Assembly: GCA_039704465.1 (NCBI GenBank)
Contig: JASFAU010000005.1
Span: forward strand, 1,302,001-1,366,000
Direction: 5' to 3'
Source: Plasmodiophora brassicae
Taxonomy: Eukaryota > Endomyxa > Phytomyxea > Plasmodiophorida > Plasmodiophoridae
DNA length: 64,000 nucleotides
In this document: in pieces, positions 51,816 to 60,602 of the stretch
Position numbering within the stretch: the first letter of the stretch is position 1
Layout: every line of letters starts with the position of its first letter
Position numbers and translations under genes: made by a program
Notes under the pieces: model-generated
What the model saw: the letters and a program-made list of their open reading frames with translations, nothing else
The model's database searches: none
What the model was told of the DNA's origin: nothing

Positions 51816-51912
51816 AGGGAGGTGACGCCGTATGCAGGTCTTCGTAGTGGATCAACTTGGATCGAACGGGAGATATACAGCAAATAGGAATAGAGTGGAT
51901 TGCCATCCCAGT

Positions 51913-53424
51913 TCATTGAATGCTCTGCGCTGCCCTTGATGGAACACAGCGAACATCACGATCGTCTCCAAGGTCGAATCGCGGCTTGAACATGGCGACT
52001 CGGAAGGCGCTGTCCAATGCTCGGCCGTTGTAGGTCAAGGCGAAACAGATCGTCCATCCTGTCGGGCTGAACAGGAACGGCGTCGACACGGCCATGAGTG
52101 TGCCCAGGCAGACCATGATCGTCGATAAAGACATGCCCAGAGCGCAGCGACAGAGTCGTGTCAGCAGCCTTTGCATGCCGGATTCGCTTCCAGCTGCGAA
52201 CCCTTTGGCTTGCGACTGGACGTCCCTGACGGTCGTGTAGTAGCGCAGGACGATCATCAGGACGTACAGGCCCACTGTCAGCTGGAATACAAACAGGGTG
52301 GCGGCGACGATGGACGAAACCAGGGGTAGGTAGAAGTTCGTCGCCCACATCGCGCTGATTGCCGTGTCGATCACGACCGGGATGACCAGCAACACGGCGA
52401 AAGCATGGGGATGGTCGCCCCGGAAGACGCGCGTCAACCACGACGTCGACTCGAGCAGGTCGGCCAGGTGCCGTACCCAGACCGATGCGGACAGGAGCGA
52501 GCACACGAGGCTCCATCCGCTGAGCAGCGACAGGAAACACTGGACGACAGGGTACGGCAGGTTCGGTGTGCTGTAGAACCCGCCGATGGCCAGTACGATA
52601 CCGGACAGGGTGGCCGTGACCATCTCGATGGCCAGGACGGCGTGCGGCAGACCGACAGCCCCTCGCACGAAGGTGGCCCATCGGTCAAAGCAGCGCACAA
52701 CAGCCGGGACGTCGCTCCTGTACCCGTTGTTAATCAGGCGCATATGGAACGCGAAGTAGAGCATCGCGATCGTGCCGGCGACGATCAAGACGGCGCTGGG
52801 CAGGGCCCGAACGAACAGCTGGTAGTACCATGATGCCATCGTGGCCTGCCAGACGTTGACATCGGGATGCACGGCGGCGTCCTGCCCAGGGGCAGTAGCG
52901 ATCAGGGTGTCGTACACGTCGCGGCTGGGCCCGACCTGCAGGAACAGCATTTCGAGGCGACGCGTGCGGGCACCTCGTGATCCGTCGTTGCCGTACACGG
53001 TGACGGATGGGACCTGGTCCACCTGCGGCACTGTCCTTGGACGCTCAGGCATCGAAACCGGCTGGACGGCACAGCATCGGGTGCACTTACGAATGACGGC
53101 AACGGCACCGGTGGCGTACAAGTTCAGGTATTGGACCTCGAACGAGCAGGCGGCGCAGGATGCCGTCCAGTCTGTGGTGAGGATAACGCAGCCTGGGCAG
53201 CGCATCGTGATCGGTTCGCAGAGGTTGCCGCTGAACAGCGCTACCCTGCCGCTCCTGTTGCTGGACGCATCGCCTGGCTGAGGACCCAGAAACGACGTCG
53301 CTGCTGGTGCGTACAGGTCCAGCGCGTGAAGTCGATCGGCGGACGGCGCCGAAGGGAACGTGACGGAACACTCCACGAGGGCGACGGCCAGCGCCCAATG
53401 CAACACCATGTCCATGACGGGCAT
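51913..53424 (-). CDS. signal peptide-ectodomain-seven-TM family protein
   Basis: From the ATG at 53424 the protein has a signal peptide (VLHWALAVALVECSVTF). The ectodomain of about 150 residues has paired cysteines: ITMRCPGCVIL, ASCAACSFEV and RKCTRCCAV. Roughly seven hydrophobic helices follow: FVRALPSAVLIVAGTIAML, VLAIEMVTATLSGIVLAI, CFLSLLSGWSLVCSLLS, FAVLLVIPVVIDTAISAM, SSIVAATLFVFQLTVGLYVL, MSLSTIMVCLGTLMAVS and FLFSPTGWTICFAL. The topology (cleaved signal, outside Cys-rich domain, seven helices) is GPCR-like, but I recognise no GPCR family motif. It appears to be a lineage-specific tandem family. No intron is required. Confidence 0.7.
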   Translation of the reverse strand: MPVMDMVLHWALAVALVECSVTFPSAPSADRLHALDLYAPAATSFLGPQPGDASSNRSGRVALFSGNLCEPITMRCPGCVILTTDWTASCAACSFEVQYLNLYATGAVAVIRKCTRCCAVQPVSMPERPRTVPQVDQVPSVTVYGNDGSRGARTRRLEMLFLQVGPSRDVYDTLIATAPGQDAAVHPDVNVWQATMASWYYQLFVRALPSAVLIVAGTIAMLYFAFHMRLINNGYRSDVPAVVRCFDRWATFVRGAVGLPHAVLAIEMVTATLSGIVLAIGGFYSTPNLPYPVVQCFLSLLSGWSLVCSLLSASVWVRHLADLLESTSWLTRVFRGDHPHAFAVLLVIPVVIDTAISAMWATNFYLPLVSSIVAATLFVFQLTVGLYVLMIVLRYYTTVRDVQSQAKGFAAGSESGMQRLLTRLCRCALGMSLSTIMVCLGTLMAVSTPFLFSPTGWTICFALTYNGRALDSAFRVAMFKPRFDLGDDRDVRCVPSRAAQSIQ

Positions 53425-54039
53425 TGCCGGCCGGCCCCGGCCCTGGGTGGCGTGTCCACGTTTTCTATCGACAACCTGCAAAGCAGTTACCTGCAAATGC
53501 AAGACGACGTATCGGGTCGCGTGTCCACTCGTTCGTCGAAGATATTCATTTGGTGACAGGTATCACGTCAGGTGCCAATGCATTGCCAACCTGATTAATG
53601 TAATGGCGCATGGGTCGAATTATTCAGGGATTTTATCCACTTGGGGCACTCTTCACGGCAGCGTCAGAGATCGGGGGTTTGTCGGATCGGAAGCTATGAC
53701 GCAGCGGGATACGATCGATGGAGTCGGGTTTGCTTACCTGTGTCGCAAGTTTCAATCGGTAAGAGCCAGAGGCGCTTGACAATGTCGCGTTCTATTGATG
53801 GTGTGCGTCGTTGTACGGCGCTGTGCTACGGCGGAGGGCCTGCGGGTCCCGGAGCCGGCGCCCTCGGGAAACGTGCGAACCTTCCCGGAACCGGGGGCAC
53901 ATGTCGGATCGGAACCCGCATGTCGCCAAGAATAGGTAGACGGCAGCTGGCGCTCGGTTCCCGTCGGTTCGGTTCGCGGCTAGTGACATTGCTCGTCGTC
54001 TGTCGCCCGGGCACAATAAATACTGTCCAGCGTGTGTAA
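53425..54039. other. divergent intergenic region, no gene seen
   Basis: The gap separates the seven-TM gene (-) from the four-TM gene (+). Short frames only, and no repeat or RNA gene was recognised. Confidence 0.4.
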
Positions 54040-54662
54040 ATGCAGGAAGGGACGGTTGTGGCGCAAGCTGGATCCCAGCTGTATGGGGCGGCGATACAGG
54101 TACGAACCGTATCGCACCAGTGATGCCATGGTACCCAACAGCGAGCACCTGTCCAGGAACTCGGCACTCAACGCGCCTGCGTCGTGGTGGCCATCGGCAT
54201 CCTGCTTGGCTCTGGCCTCTGGATCATGGACTCGGCTAAGCGGTGTACCAACCTCGAGTTGTCCCTCTACGGGATAACGGCCGGTTCGTGTGGCCTTATC
54301 GTTGCCGTCCTGTCGTTCCTGGCGATGTCGTACCAGGCCTACAGGCTGCACGCCGTCGGCAACAGGCAAGGTCTGTCTCGCGTTGCTCGAATCATCTGTG
54401 CGACTCGCCTGACTGTCGAGCAGGGATGCGTGAGCAACTCCAGCAGGACAAGGAGGACCTGAGGGCGTACCGCCGCACGATCCTGAAAGCGAACACCCTC
54501 GTACCGCCGCTGCTGACCATCTTCGCGGCCGCGTACCTGGCCGTCCTGCACCCGTCCAAAGGCGTCCTACAGGACCTTGCGTTCGTGTTTGGCAAAACGC
54601 TCCTGCTGGCGGGCATCAGCTGCTGGATCCTCCTGTTCCTGACGCTGCGCTACTTCTGGTGA
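54040..54662 (+). CDS. four-TM membrane protein 1
   Basis: The ATG at 54040 gives MQEGTVVAQAGSQLYGAAIQ. A 57-nt intron (GTACGA...GTCCAG) joins ELGTQRACVVVAIGILLG; a second intron (GTCTGT...GAGCAG) joins VGNRQ to GMREQLQQDKED. Hydrophobic helices: VVVAIGILLGSGLWIM, YGITAGSCGLIVAVLSFLA, LVPPLLTIFAAAYLAV and LAFVFGKTLLLAGISCW. A charged loop lies between helices two and three. No known family (tetraspanin motifs such as CCG are absent). It neighbours another four-TM gene in the same direction. Confidence 0.58.
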
Positions 54663-54771
54663 ACGGCAACAAGGTCAGGGTCCGGCCCTCTCATGTGCCA
54701 GTCGCTCGTCACACACTGTGTGCGCCTTTGTATCTTTGATAAACCCGGCGCTTCGTCACAATCGCATTGCA

Positions 54772-55227
54772 ATGGCGTCGACCGCAACGTTCCAGCAATA
54801 CAGGCGACGAATGGCAGCGCTTCGTCTGCTCATCAAGGCGATGGGCACGGTCGAGCTCGTCGCCGCGGTCACGCTATCGGTCATGTACGCCGCGTACCCG
54901 GCGTCGTCCTCCCAGAATCTGCATCTGTATTTCGCCATTGGGGCCATCATCACGGCCGCCAGCGGCATTATCACGTGCCTGGCGGGCACGTCCCGCACGA
55001 GGTCCATTGCCCTGGTCGCTGTCCTGTCCCGGACGATCGTCTGCGCGATCGCCGTGGGAGCTCTGATCATTGCACCTTCGCTGGCTCTCGCGGCCGTCGC
55101 CGTCGCCCAATTTCTGATCATTTACGCTGTATGGCGCCTTAGTGGTCTTGTCCGTCATCCCCAGGACTTCCTGGACGACCACCTACCATCATCACAGTCT
55201 TCCCCCGAGGTGGACTACCAGATCTGA
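54772..55227 (+). CDS. four-TM membrane protein 2
   Basis: The ATG at 54772 gives MASTATFQQYRRRMAALRLL. Four hydrophobic helices are visible: VELVAAVTLSVMYAAY, LYFAIGAIITAASGIITCL, ALVAVLSRTIVCAIAVGAL and LALAAVAVAQFLIIYAV. The C-tail, HPQDFLDDHLPSSQ with a terminal VDYQI, looks like a sorting or interaction tail. The 3' end is partly duplicated at 58279-58380. No intron is needed and no family is known to me. Confidence 0.6.
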   Translation: MASTATFQQYRRRMAALRLLIKAMGTVELVAAVTLSVMYAAYPASSSQNLHLYFAIGAIITAASGIITCLAGTSRTRSIALVAVLSRTIVCAIAVGALIIAPSLALAAVAVAQFLIIYAVWRLSGLVRHPQDFLDDHLPSSQSSPEVDYQI

Positions 55228-55309
55228 CCATTTGAGCGTTCAGCTGCGGGCGACACTTTACCGCAATAATATCACCCGTTATAAGTGTCTGGATTCAGAA
55301 TCACGATCG

Positions 55310-56722
55310 TCACTTTGTGAGCCCGGGAATCGAGTTCAACACGTTCGGGTATGAGTCACTAGTCTCTCCTGCCTCCAGGTACTGGGTAGAGAACTCCTTG
55401 ACGAATTCGGCGAATTCCGTTCCTAGCGACAGTTCCAGGTCCGACTCGCTTAAGGGGAAGCTCATAAACTGTAACTTGATGCAGCCCTGTCCACATTCCT
55501 GGCGGCTGGCAGGAACGCTACACGGAAACGTGCCCAGGTCGCGGCCCACCCAGGTGTGCGTACCTTAGCAGAGGTTTATAGAGCTCAACACATTGGGTAA
55601 CCCGAATGTCGGAGGCGAGATGAGCCAGGCCTGGAGTTCTCACGATATGCAGAAGAAGACCTTCCCACAGCAATATTACGGCACCCCAGGCGACGACAAG
55701 CAGCTTCTTGTGAGGGTTTGCCAGTTTGGCACGGTTTCTGCTTCACGAGGTACAGAACGATGTTGAAAGGTTCGCAACCCAGCTCGTCATTCAGCAACTA
55801 CTCCGCACCGACGTTGTCGATGTCCAGGTTCTACCAATTATACTGTGTATTTGCGGTTGCCAGACGCACCCTAATGCTTAATATGTTTGGGCACGGGGTC
55901 CCAAGCCGCCCCATGTGCGTTCTTAATGACGCGGGTCGCCATAATATTCTCTGAAATTCCGTTCAGCTCATCGTGGTTGCTCAGCGTGGCCGTAAAGGTC
56001 GAATAGAACAGGTCCGGTCGCAGTAGTACACTGTCAATGCACGCGTGGGGCACCTGATATCCACGCGTTCCAGTCCCAGAAACAAGTGTCAGGTACTCTA
56101 GGCAACCGCTAGCGTCCTCCTGATACGTCATGCGCATTCCCTTCGACAGGAGCTCTTCGATTCCGTTGCCGGCATCCCCAACTTTCTTGCTTCCAATCGT
56201 CATTGTTCCGACCTTGACCGGTGTATTTCGTGTCGGAATGCGATTCCGTCCGCGAGTCCCGACCGGGTAGATCTGCCGCAGCAGGCGCAGGCAATACCTG
56301 GTCAGTGAGTGGCCAATCTCGTGTAACGCCTTGACAAAGAGCAACACCTTCAAACAATCCAAAGCGAGCTTGTCCTGTTCCACGATCGCAGTAAGAACCA
56401 AGGAGTTATCGATGGTCATTGAGCGCGACGCGTGGTCGAACTTGCCGAAACTCCCACGTAGCGGGTGCCAGTGGATGGTCGACGGTATATCGTCACGCCA
56501 GCTATGGTCTGCATCAAACGCGTCGTAAGCTGCCTCCGAACTCCACGACAGACCAGCGTCAATCGCGTTGACAAAGGTATGCACCAGATCGAAGAGAAGG
56601 TCAGGGAACTCGGGCCCGTTGACTGCCTCTGAGACAAGGCGTACCACCTCGCCCTGAAAGGGGTGCAGCTGAGGCAACCCGCCAGTCGACGAGATCGCAA
56701 TGCGAGGCGCTGCTCCAACCAT
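55310..56722 (-). CDS. HEIGH-motif zincin-like metallopeptidase, multi-exon
   Basis: The ATG at 56722 starts MVGAAPRIAISSTGGLPQL. A long frame runs to 55871 and contains LLFVKALHEIGHSLTRYCLR; HEIGH is a textbook HExxH zinc-binding and catalytic motif. A later GDAGNGIEELLSKG could provide the third ligand, as in the GExG-type motif of some fungal relatives, but that is a guess. Downstream minus-strand exons at about 55585-55797 (LLNDELGCEPFNIVLYLVKQ) and 55310-55549 (FPLSESDLELSLGTEF) probably complete the gene, with introns not fully resolved. No signal peptide is visible. It could also be a non-peptidase zinc protein. Confidence 0.5.
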
Positions 56723-56807
56723 CTGTGAACGGCGACGCAGTTGAGAATGAACTCCGAACCCGTATTCTATACACACAAATCAGGACTCACAGATGGCCGA
56801 ACTCATC

Positions 56808-56925
56808 ACCAAGGATGTCTTTCGGCGCAAAGTAGTCGATGAACTTATACCTGTGATTTCGGCCATTTCGACGTCATAGCAGGTATAAGTTCATCGATTA
56901 CTTTGCGTCGAAAGACATCCTTGGT
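56808..56925. repeat. inverted repeat of mariner transposase sequence
   Basis: Positions 56808-56853 and 56880-56925 are near-perfect reverse complements (46-nt arms, 26-nt spacer). Both arms encode the mariner segment TKDVFRRKVVDELIP or its TKDVFRRKVIDELIP variant, on opposite strands. The right arm continues the relic to its right; the left arm is an extra, inverted copy. This indicates a rearrangement inside or beside the element, not its terminal repeats. Confidence 0.72.
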
Positions 56926-57720
56926 TATGGACTGAACGCACTTCGTCTCAATAGTACCAGATGGCCGGTTCTTACAGCTCCGGCGCGCGGTTTGCTGCTT
57001 AACGAAAGTGAGGCATCGATATTCCCATCAAACCAAGTGCCGCCAACACACTCCAGGCGAGGTCGAGCAACTGCCACTAGGAACATCATATGCGTGAGAT
57101 AGTTGATGTTGGCCGAAATTCGACATGGAGCATCCTCTCCCGAGGCCATGTAGTAGCTCGAACTCGTCTACGTCATATTGAACTGCTTTTCGTCGGCAGG
57201 GATGAGATTGACCATGTCACAGCAGTGTGGTGTTCCGAGCAACGCGCTGGTTGCATCGATGAAACGAATGCAATAGAGCTGTCGCAGCAGATTGTGAAAC
57301 GGCGTCAGAAGTGGTTTGAGCCGAACGCTGTGATGCACGATACATCCTTCTTTAACGCAGCGCCTGCCAGTGCAGATAGGCATGCCGAGTGCGGCCGCAA
57401 GCGCCCTTATACTCTTTCGACGACTGTGCGGGACTGCCGTCAGTACATCAAGGTTGACCAGGTTTTTGGCACGTCCGCATGGCCACGCTTCCTCGACTTT
57501 ACGTCCGCAACTCGTGACCCGGTATCGAGAGATTCCATCGCTCGCGCCCAGATACGACTCACCGTCGCGACTGAGACTTCGAAAACCCGGGCCGCCTCGC
57601 TCATGCGGCCGTGCTCTAGCCGCCATCCTCCGTCGCAATGCTGTAAGAGGTACTCGTACATCTCCTGTCTTTGGTAGTCGGTAAGATCGCCTCTACGGTT
57701 GGTCCCGTGGAGACAACGTC
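56854..57720 (-). pseudogene. mariner-like transposase relic
   Basis: Frames joined along the minus strand contain MSEAARVFEVSVATVSRIW and a helix-turn-helix (LTDYQRQEMYEYLLQ), then SIRALAAALGMPICTGRR and KEGCIVHHSVRLKPLLTPF, then DEKQFNMT. Near 57075 they reach MMFLVAVARPRLE and TWFDGNID, and near 56920-56870 TKDVFRRKVIDELIPAM with KWPK. This order is that of mariner-like transposases found in plants and oomycetes. Stops and frame changes interrupt it at several points, and the last catalytic region is missing, so it is inactive. It has no clear target-site duplication. Confidence 0.72.
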
Positions 57721-58278
57721 CAGGTGCTGGAACTTCAGGTAACGACATGCAGCCTCCACGCAGTTCGAAGCGACCGCCAATGCCGCACCGCACGCGGCGG
57801 CCTTGGCGCCTTGCCAGAAGCTGCGAATCCTGCCACAGGAATGGAAGCTGCCTTTGCAGCCTTGGTTTCAGCGAACTCGACTTGTACCTTCCGGGCCTGC
57901 CCGTCGTCATCCATCGCCGCGTGAATCGCCGACCGGACCTGCGAGATGTGGCTGAATTTTTCTTGGCACTGTCGAGCACACTCGACGTCACCAAAAGTTA
58001 CCCTGCCGGGGGACTCCAGCTGAGACAGAATCGGGATAGAGTCGAAGAACCCCAGGTAGGCCAGCAACATCAAGGGCGCCCCGCCCACTTTGGTGGGAAG
58101 AACGAGATGCACGACGCCGCTTTGCGGCAGGCACCACATCCCGTTGGACATCGTTCCGTTCGCATCGCATCGCGTCGTCCTCGAGCAGTTCTTGCATGCG
58201 AACAACCCCGATCACAGTAAGCCGCTGCCGGAACACGACGCCGAGTCTGTCCGGCTTGAGCGGCCCCGTTGGGTTGTG

Positions 58279-58380
58279 ACGCTGTCTGGCGCCGTAGGGG
58301 CCTTGTTCGCCATCCGCAGGACTTCTTGGGCGACCACCTAACATCATCACAGTCCCAATCACGTGGAACACCAGATCTGA
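58279..58380 (+). pseudogene. 3'-end fragment duplicated from the four-TM gene family
   Basis: About 100 nt here match the last 34 codons of the four-TM gene at 55123-55225: the peptides HPQDFLGDHLTSSQ and HPQDFLDDHLPSSQ align. The terminal frame is shifted, so the equivalent stop is not used. No upstream part of the gene is visible. It lies between the mariner relic and CDK7, so a paralogue may have been destroyed at this place. Confidence 0.6.
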
Positions 58381-58401
58381 CTCTGGAACATTCATCGTGC
58401 T

Positions 58402-59610
58402 TTATTGGTCGCGTTCGTACGTGGATTTCGTCCCATCTGGGGCTGATCGTGGCAGTTGATCGGGCGGGGTCTCGGCGGGTTCCGTCTTGAAGTACTCGTG
58501 TGCCAGGGCATCGGCCGCCGTAATGCGTTTGGCCGGATCGAACGTCAGCATGGCCTGAAGCAGGTCGAGCGCCGCTGCGTGCACACCCGGGAATATGGAC
58601 GACAGCGGTTGTGGGGTTCGCGCCTCGAATTGAACGTACGATGGCAGGGCGGTCATGCCCGGCCAGTCGGCTTCAGCGGGCGTCCCCATGATAGCAAAGA
58701 TGGACGCCAGCTGCGCAATGCCTTTGTCAGTCGGGAGGAGCACAGAAGCGCAAACCCTTGACGGCGGCGACTGTACCTGTTCGAGCTCGGTCGACCCGTG
58801 GAACAATGGAACTCGTAGCATGAGCTGCGCGAAGATGCATCCGCACGACCAGATGTCGGACGGCGACCCGTACGACGTCGCGCCGAATAGCAACTTCAAG
58901 GCAATGATTAGGACAGAGGTGCCGGCGGCCCGGACGTGATGGTCACGTGCGTACGTACCTCGGGGGCTCGGAACCACAGGGTGCAGGCCTGCGGCGAGTA
59001 GACGGCATTGGGCGACCCGAATATCTTCGCCAGGCCAAAGTCGGAGAGCTTGAGGACCCCGTCGACAGATATGAGACAGTTGGACGGTTTCAGATCGCGA
59101 TGCATCGTCCAGTTCCGGTGGCAGTGCATGACGGCGGACAGCAGCATCTGCACTGGATGAGCACGATGGCCCCAAGCGGGAAGGATGGCCACGATCGGTT
59201 ACGTACCCGCATGTACGCCTTGATGTCGCCGGGGCGCAGCACGATCGACGTCGTGTTGATGATGACCTCGAGGTCGGTGGACATCTGCTCCAGCACGACG
59301 TTGATATTGCCCCGATGGCCAAACACCTGGAACACGCGTATGATATGCGGATGGCCCAGCTCCTGCAGCAGTTTCAGCTCGCGTATCGTCTCCTGGCTGA
59401 TGCCCTCCGCCGCCGACCTCATGCGGATCTTCTTAATCCTGCGTCGCACGCGCGTCAGCAAACATCGGCACACACAGACGCATGTGCACAGACGCACGCG
59501 ACGATCCCCGGCATCTTGCCGTACTGCGCATTGCTGGGCAGCACCTCGGCGCTGTACACGAGACCGTGGGCACCCTCGCCGAGCTTGCTCAGCTTGCGGT
59601 AGCTGTCCAT
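58402..59610 (-). CDS. CDK7: cyclin-dependent kinase CDK7 (CAK/TFIIH kinase)
   Basis: CDK7 phosphorylates CDK T-loops and the RNA polymerase II tail as part of TFIIH. The ATG at 59610 gives MDSYRKLSKLGEGAHGLVYSA (glycine loop), then the catalytic loop HRDLKPSNCLIS and DFGLAKIFGSP. The activation segment is SPQACTLWFRAPE. The C-lobe has LLFGATSYGSPSDIWSCGCIF and MGTPAEADWPGM. The ending DPAKRITAADALAHEYFKTE with ETPPDQLPR is very like the CDK7 tail. Several introns are present, including one after KAYMRV; exon borders are approximate. The residue equivalent to the T-loop Thr is in the QACTLW region, where animals have QVVTRW. Confidence 0.87.
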
Positions 59611-59868
59611 GGGCGGCAGACGACGCGCGGCGGTGCGCTCCCCGGGAACTCCGCGACGACGCCACAGGTGTGACGTCCTGATGACTCCGCGCCCCGCCAT
59701 CGGCGCCGGAGCAGGTGGAACACCATCGTTGATCAGCTGCCCCGGCAGCGGCCAGGCAGTACCATAAGAACGTGAGCGATGTTCGCTATCGTCCACGTGT
59801 GCGCGTCTATTGCAGTGTATTCGTCTGTGATGACACCAAACTTGAAACGACTCTCTTGGAGTCCCGTG

Positions 59869-60501
59869 TCAATTCTCAGCAGGAGAATAGAGGTAGGCGG
59901 CGCCCTGTGAGGTGTACGTTGCAGGCGTTGGCGTCGCTGTGGGCACGCCTTGCAGCGTCGGGCAGGGCACCGGGGCGCCTGGCGTCACCGACGCCGGCGT
60001 GTACGTTGTCGGCGGGTAGGTCGGGCAGGACGTTGGTACACCCTGGGGTATCACCTCCACCGGAACGGTCGTTGCTGGCGTTGGCGTGAACGTTGTCGCT
60101 GGCGGCGGGACATACGTCCCCACAGGCGGTGGGAGGTACGTCCCCACAGGCGGTGGGACATACGTCCCGACGGGTGGTGGGACATACGTCCCGACGGGTG
60201 GTGGGACATACGTCCCGACGGGTGGTGGGACATACGTCCCGACGGGCGGTGGGACATACGTCCCGACGGGCGGTGGGACATACGACGTCGTTGGGCAGGG
60301 CGCTGGCACCGATAGGACACCTGGCGGCGGCGCGGTATACGCCGGCGCTGGGACGCCGGGTGCTGTGGAGAAGCATGGCGTTGGCGTCCAGCTAGGCGAC
60401 GGCGGCAGGGTTGCTCCCGAACTCGAATAATAGACCGCTTGTGAGCAGACGGTCCCTGCTAGCAGCGACGCAGCCAACGCTAAGCAGTGCATCGGCTTCA
60501 T
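59869..60501 (-). CDS. secreted proline-rich repeat protein (extensin-like)
   Basis: The ATG at 60501 starts MKPMHCLALAASLLAGTVCS, a signal peptide. The mature chain is Pro/Thr/Val/Tyr rich. Its centre is seven tandem 8-residue units of the type YVPPPVGT encoded by 24-nt DNA repeats. The flanks are Pro/Thr rich with a few Cys (PTPCFST, CPTTS, SCPTYPP). Such Pro-Tyr repeats occur in cell-wall and extracellular-matrix proteins of many lineages. No enzyme motif is present. It lies between two kinase genes on the same strand. Confidence 0.72.
   Translation of the reverse strand: MKPMHCLALAASLLAGTVCSQAVYYSSSGATLPPSPSWTPTPCFSTAPGVPAPAYTAPPPGVLSVPAPCPTTSYVPPPVGTYVPPPVGTYVPPPVGTYVPPPVGTYVPPPVGTYVPPPVGTYLPPPVGTYVPPPATTFTPTPATTVPVEVIPQGVPTSCPTYPPTTYTPASVTPGAPVPCPTLQGVPTATPTPATYTSQGAAYLYSPAEN
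60108..60290. repeat. 24-nt tandem repeat array
   Basis: About seven and a half near-identical 24-nt units, built around CATACGTCCC and GGTGGG, lie inside the secreted proline-rich gene. Because 24 is divisible by three, every frame on both strands stays open through the array; the plus-strand frame reads TYVPTGGG units. Confidence 0.85.
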
Positions 60502-60602
60502 GTGAGTGAGTGTGTGTATCGGACCCGGACCGGACGATCGTCCGACCGAGCCGTGCGCCCCCCCAATAGGTCATTACTACTCACCACAAGTGCCAAAGCC
60601 CA

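Noticed and set aside
53825..53905. GC-rich stretch with short inverted words
   Set aside because: Arms are too short and imperfect to support a hairpin or terminator.
57735..58205. Minus-strand frame with two CxxC-like pairs (FACKNC)
   Set aside because: Start is TTG only, the frame overlaps mariner debris and the four-TM fragment, and no family could be recognised.
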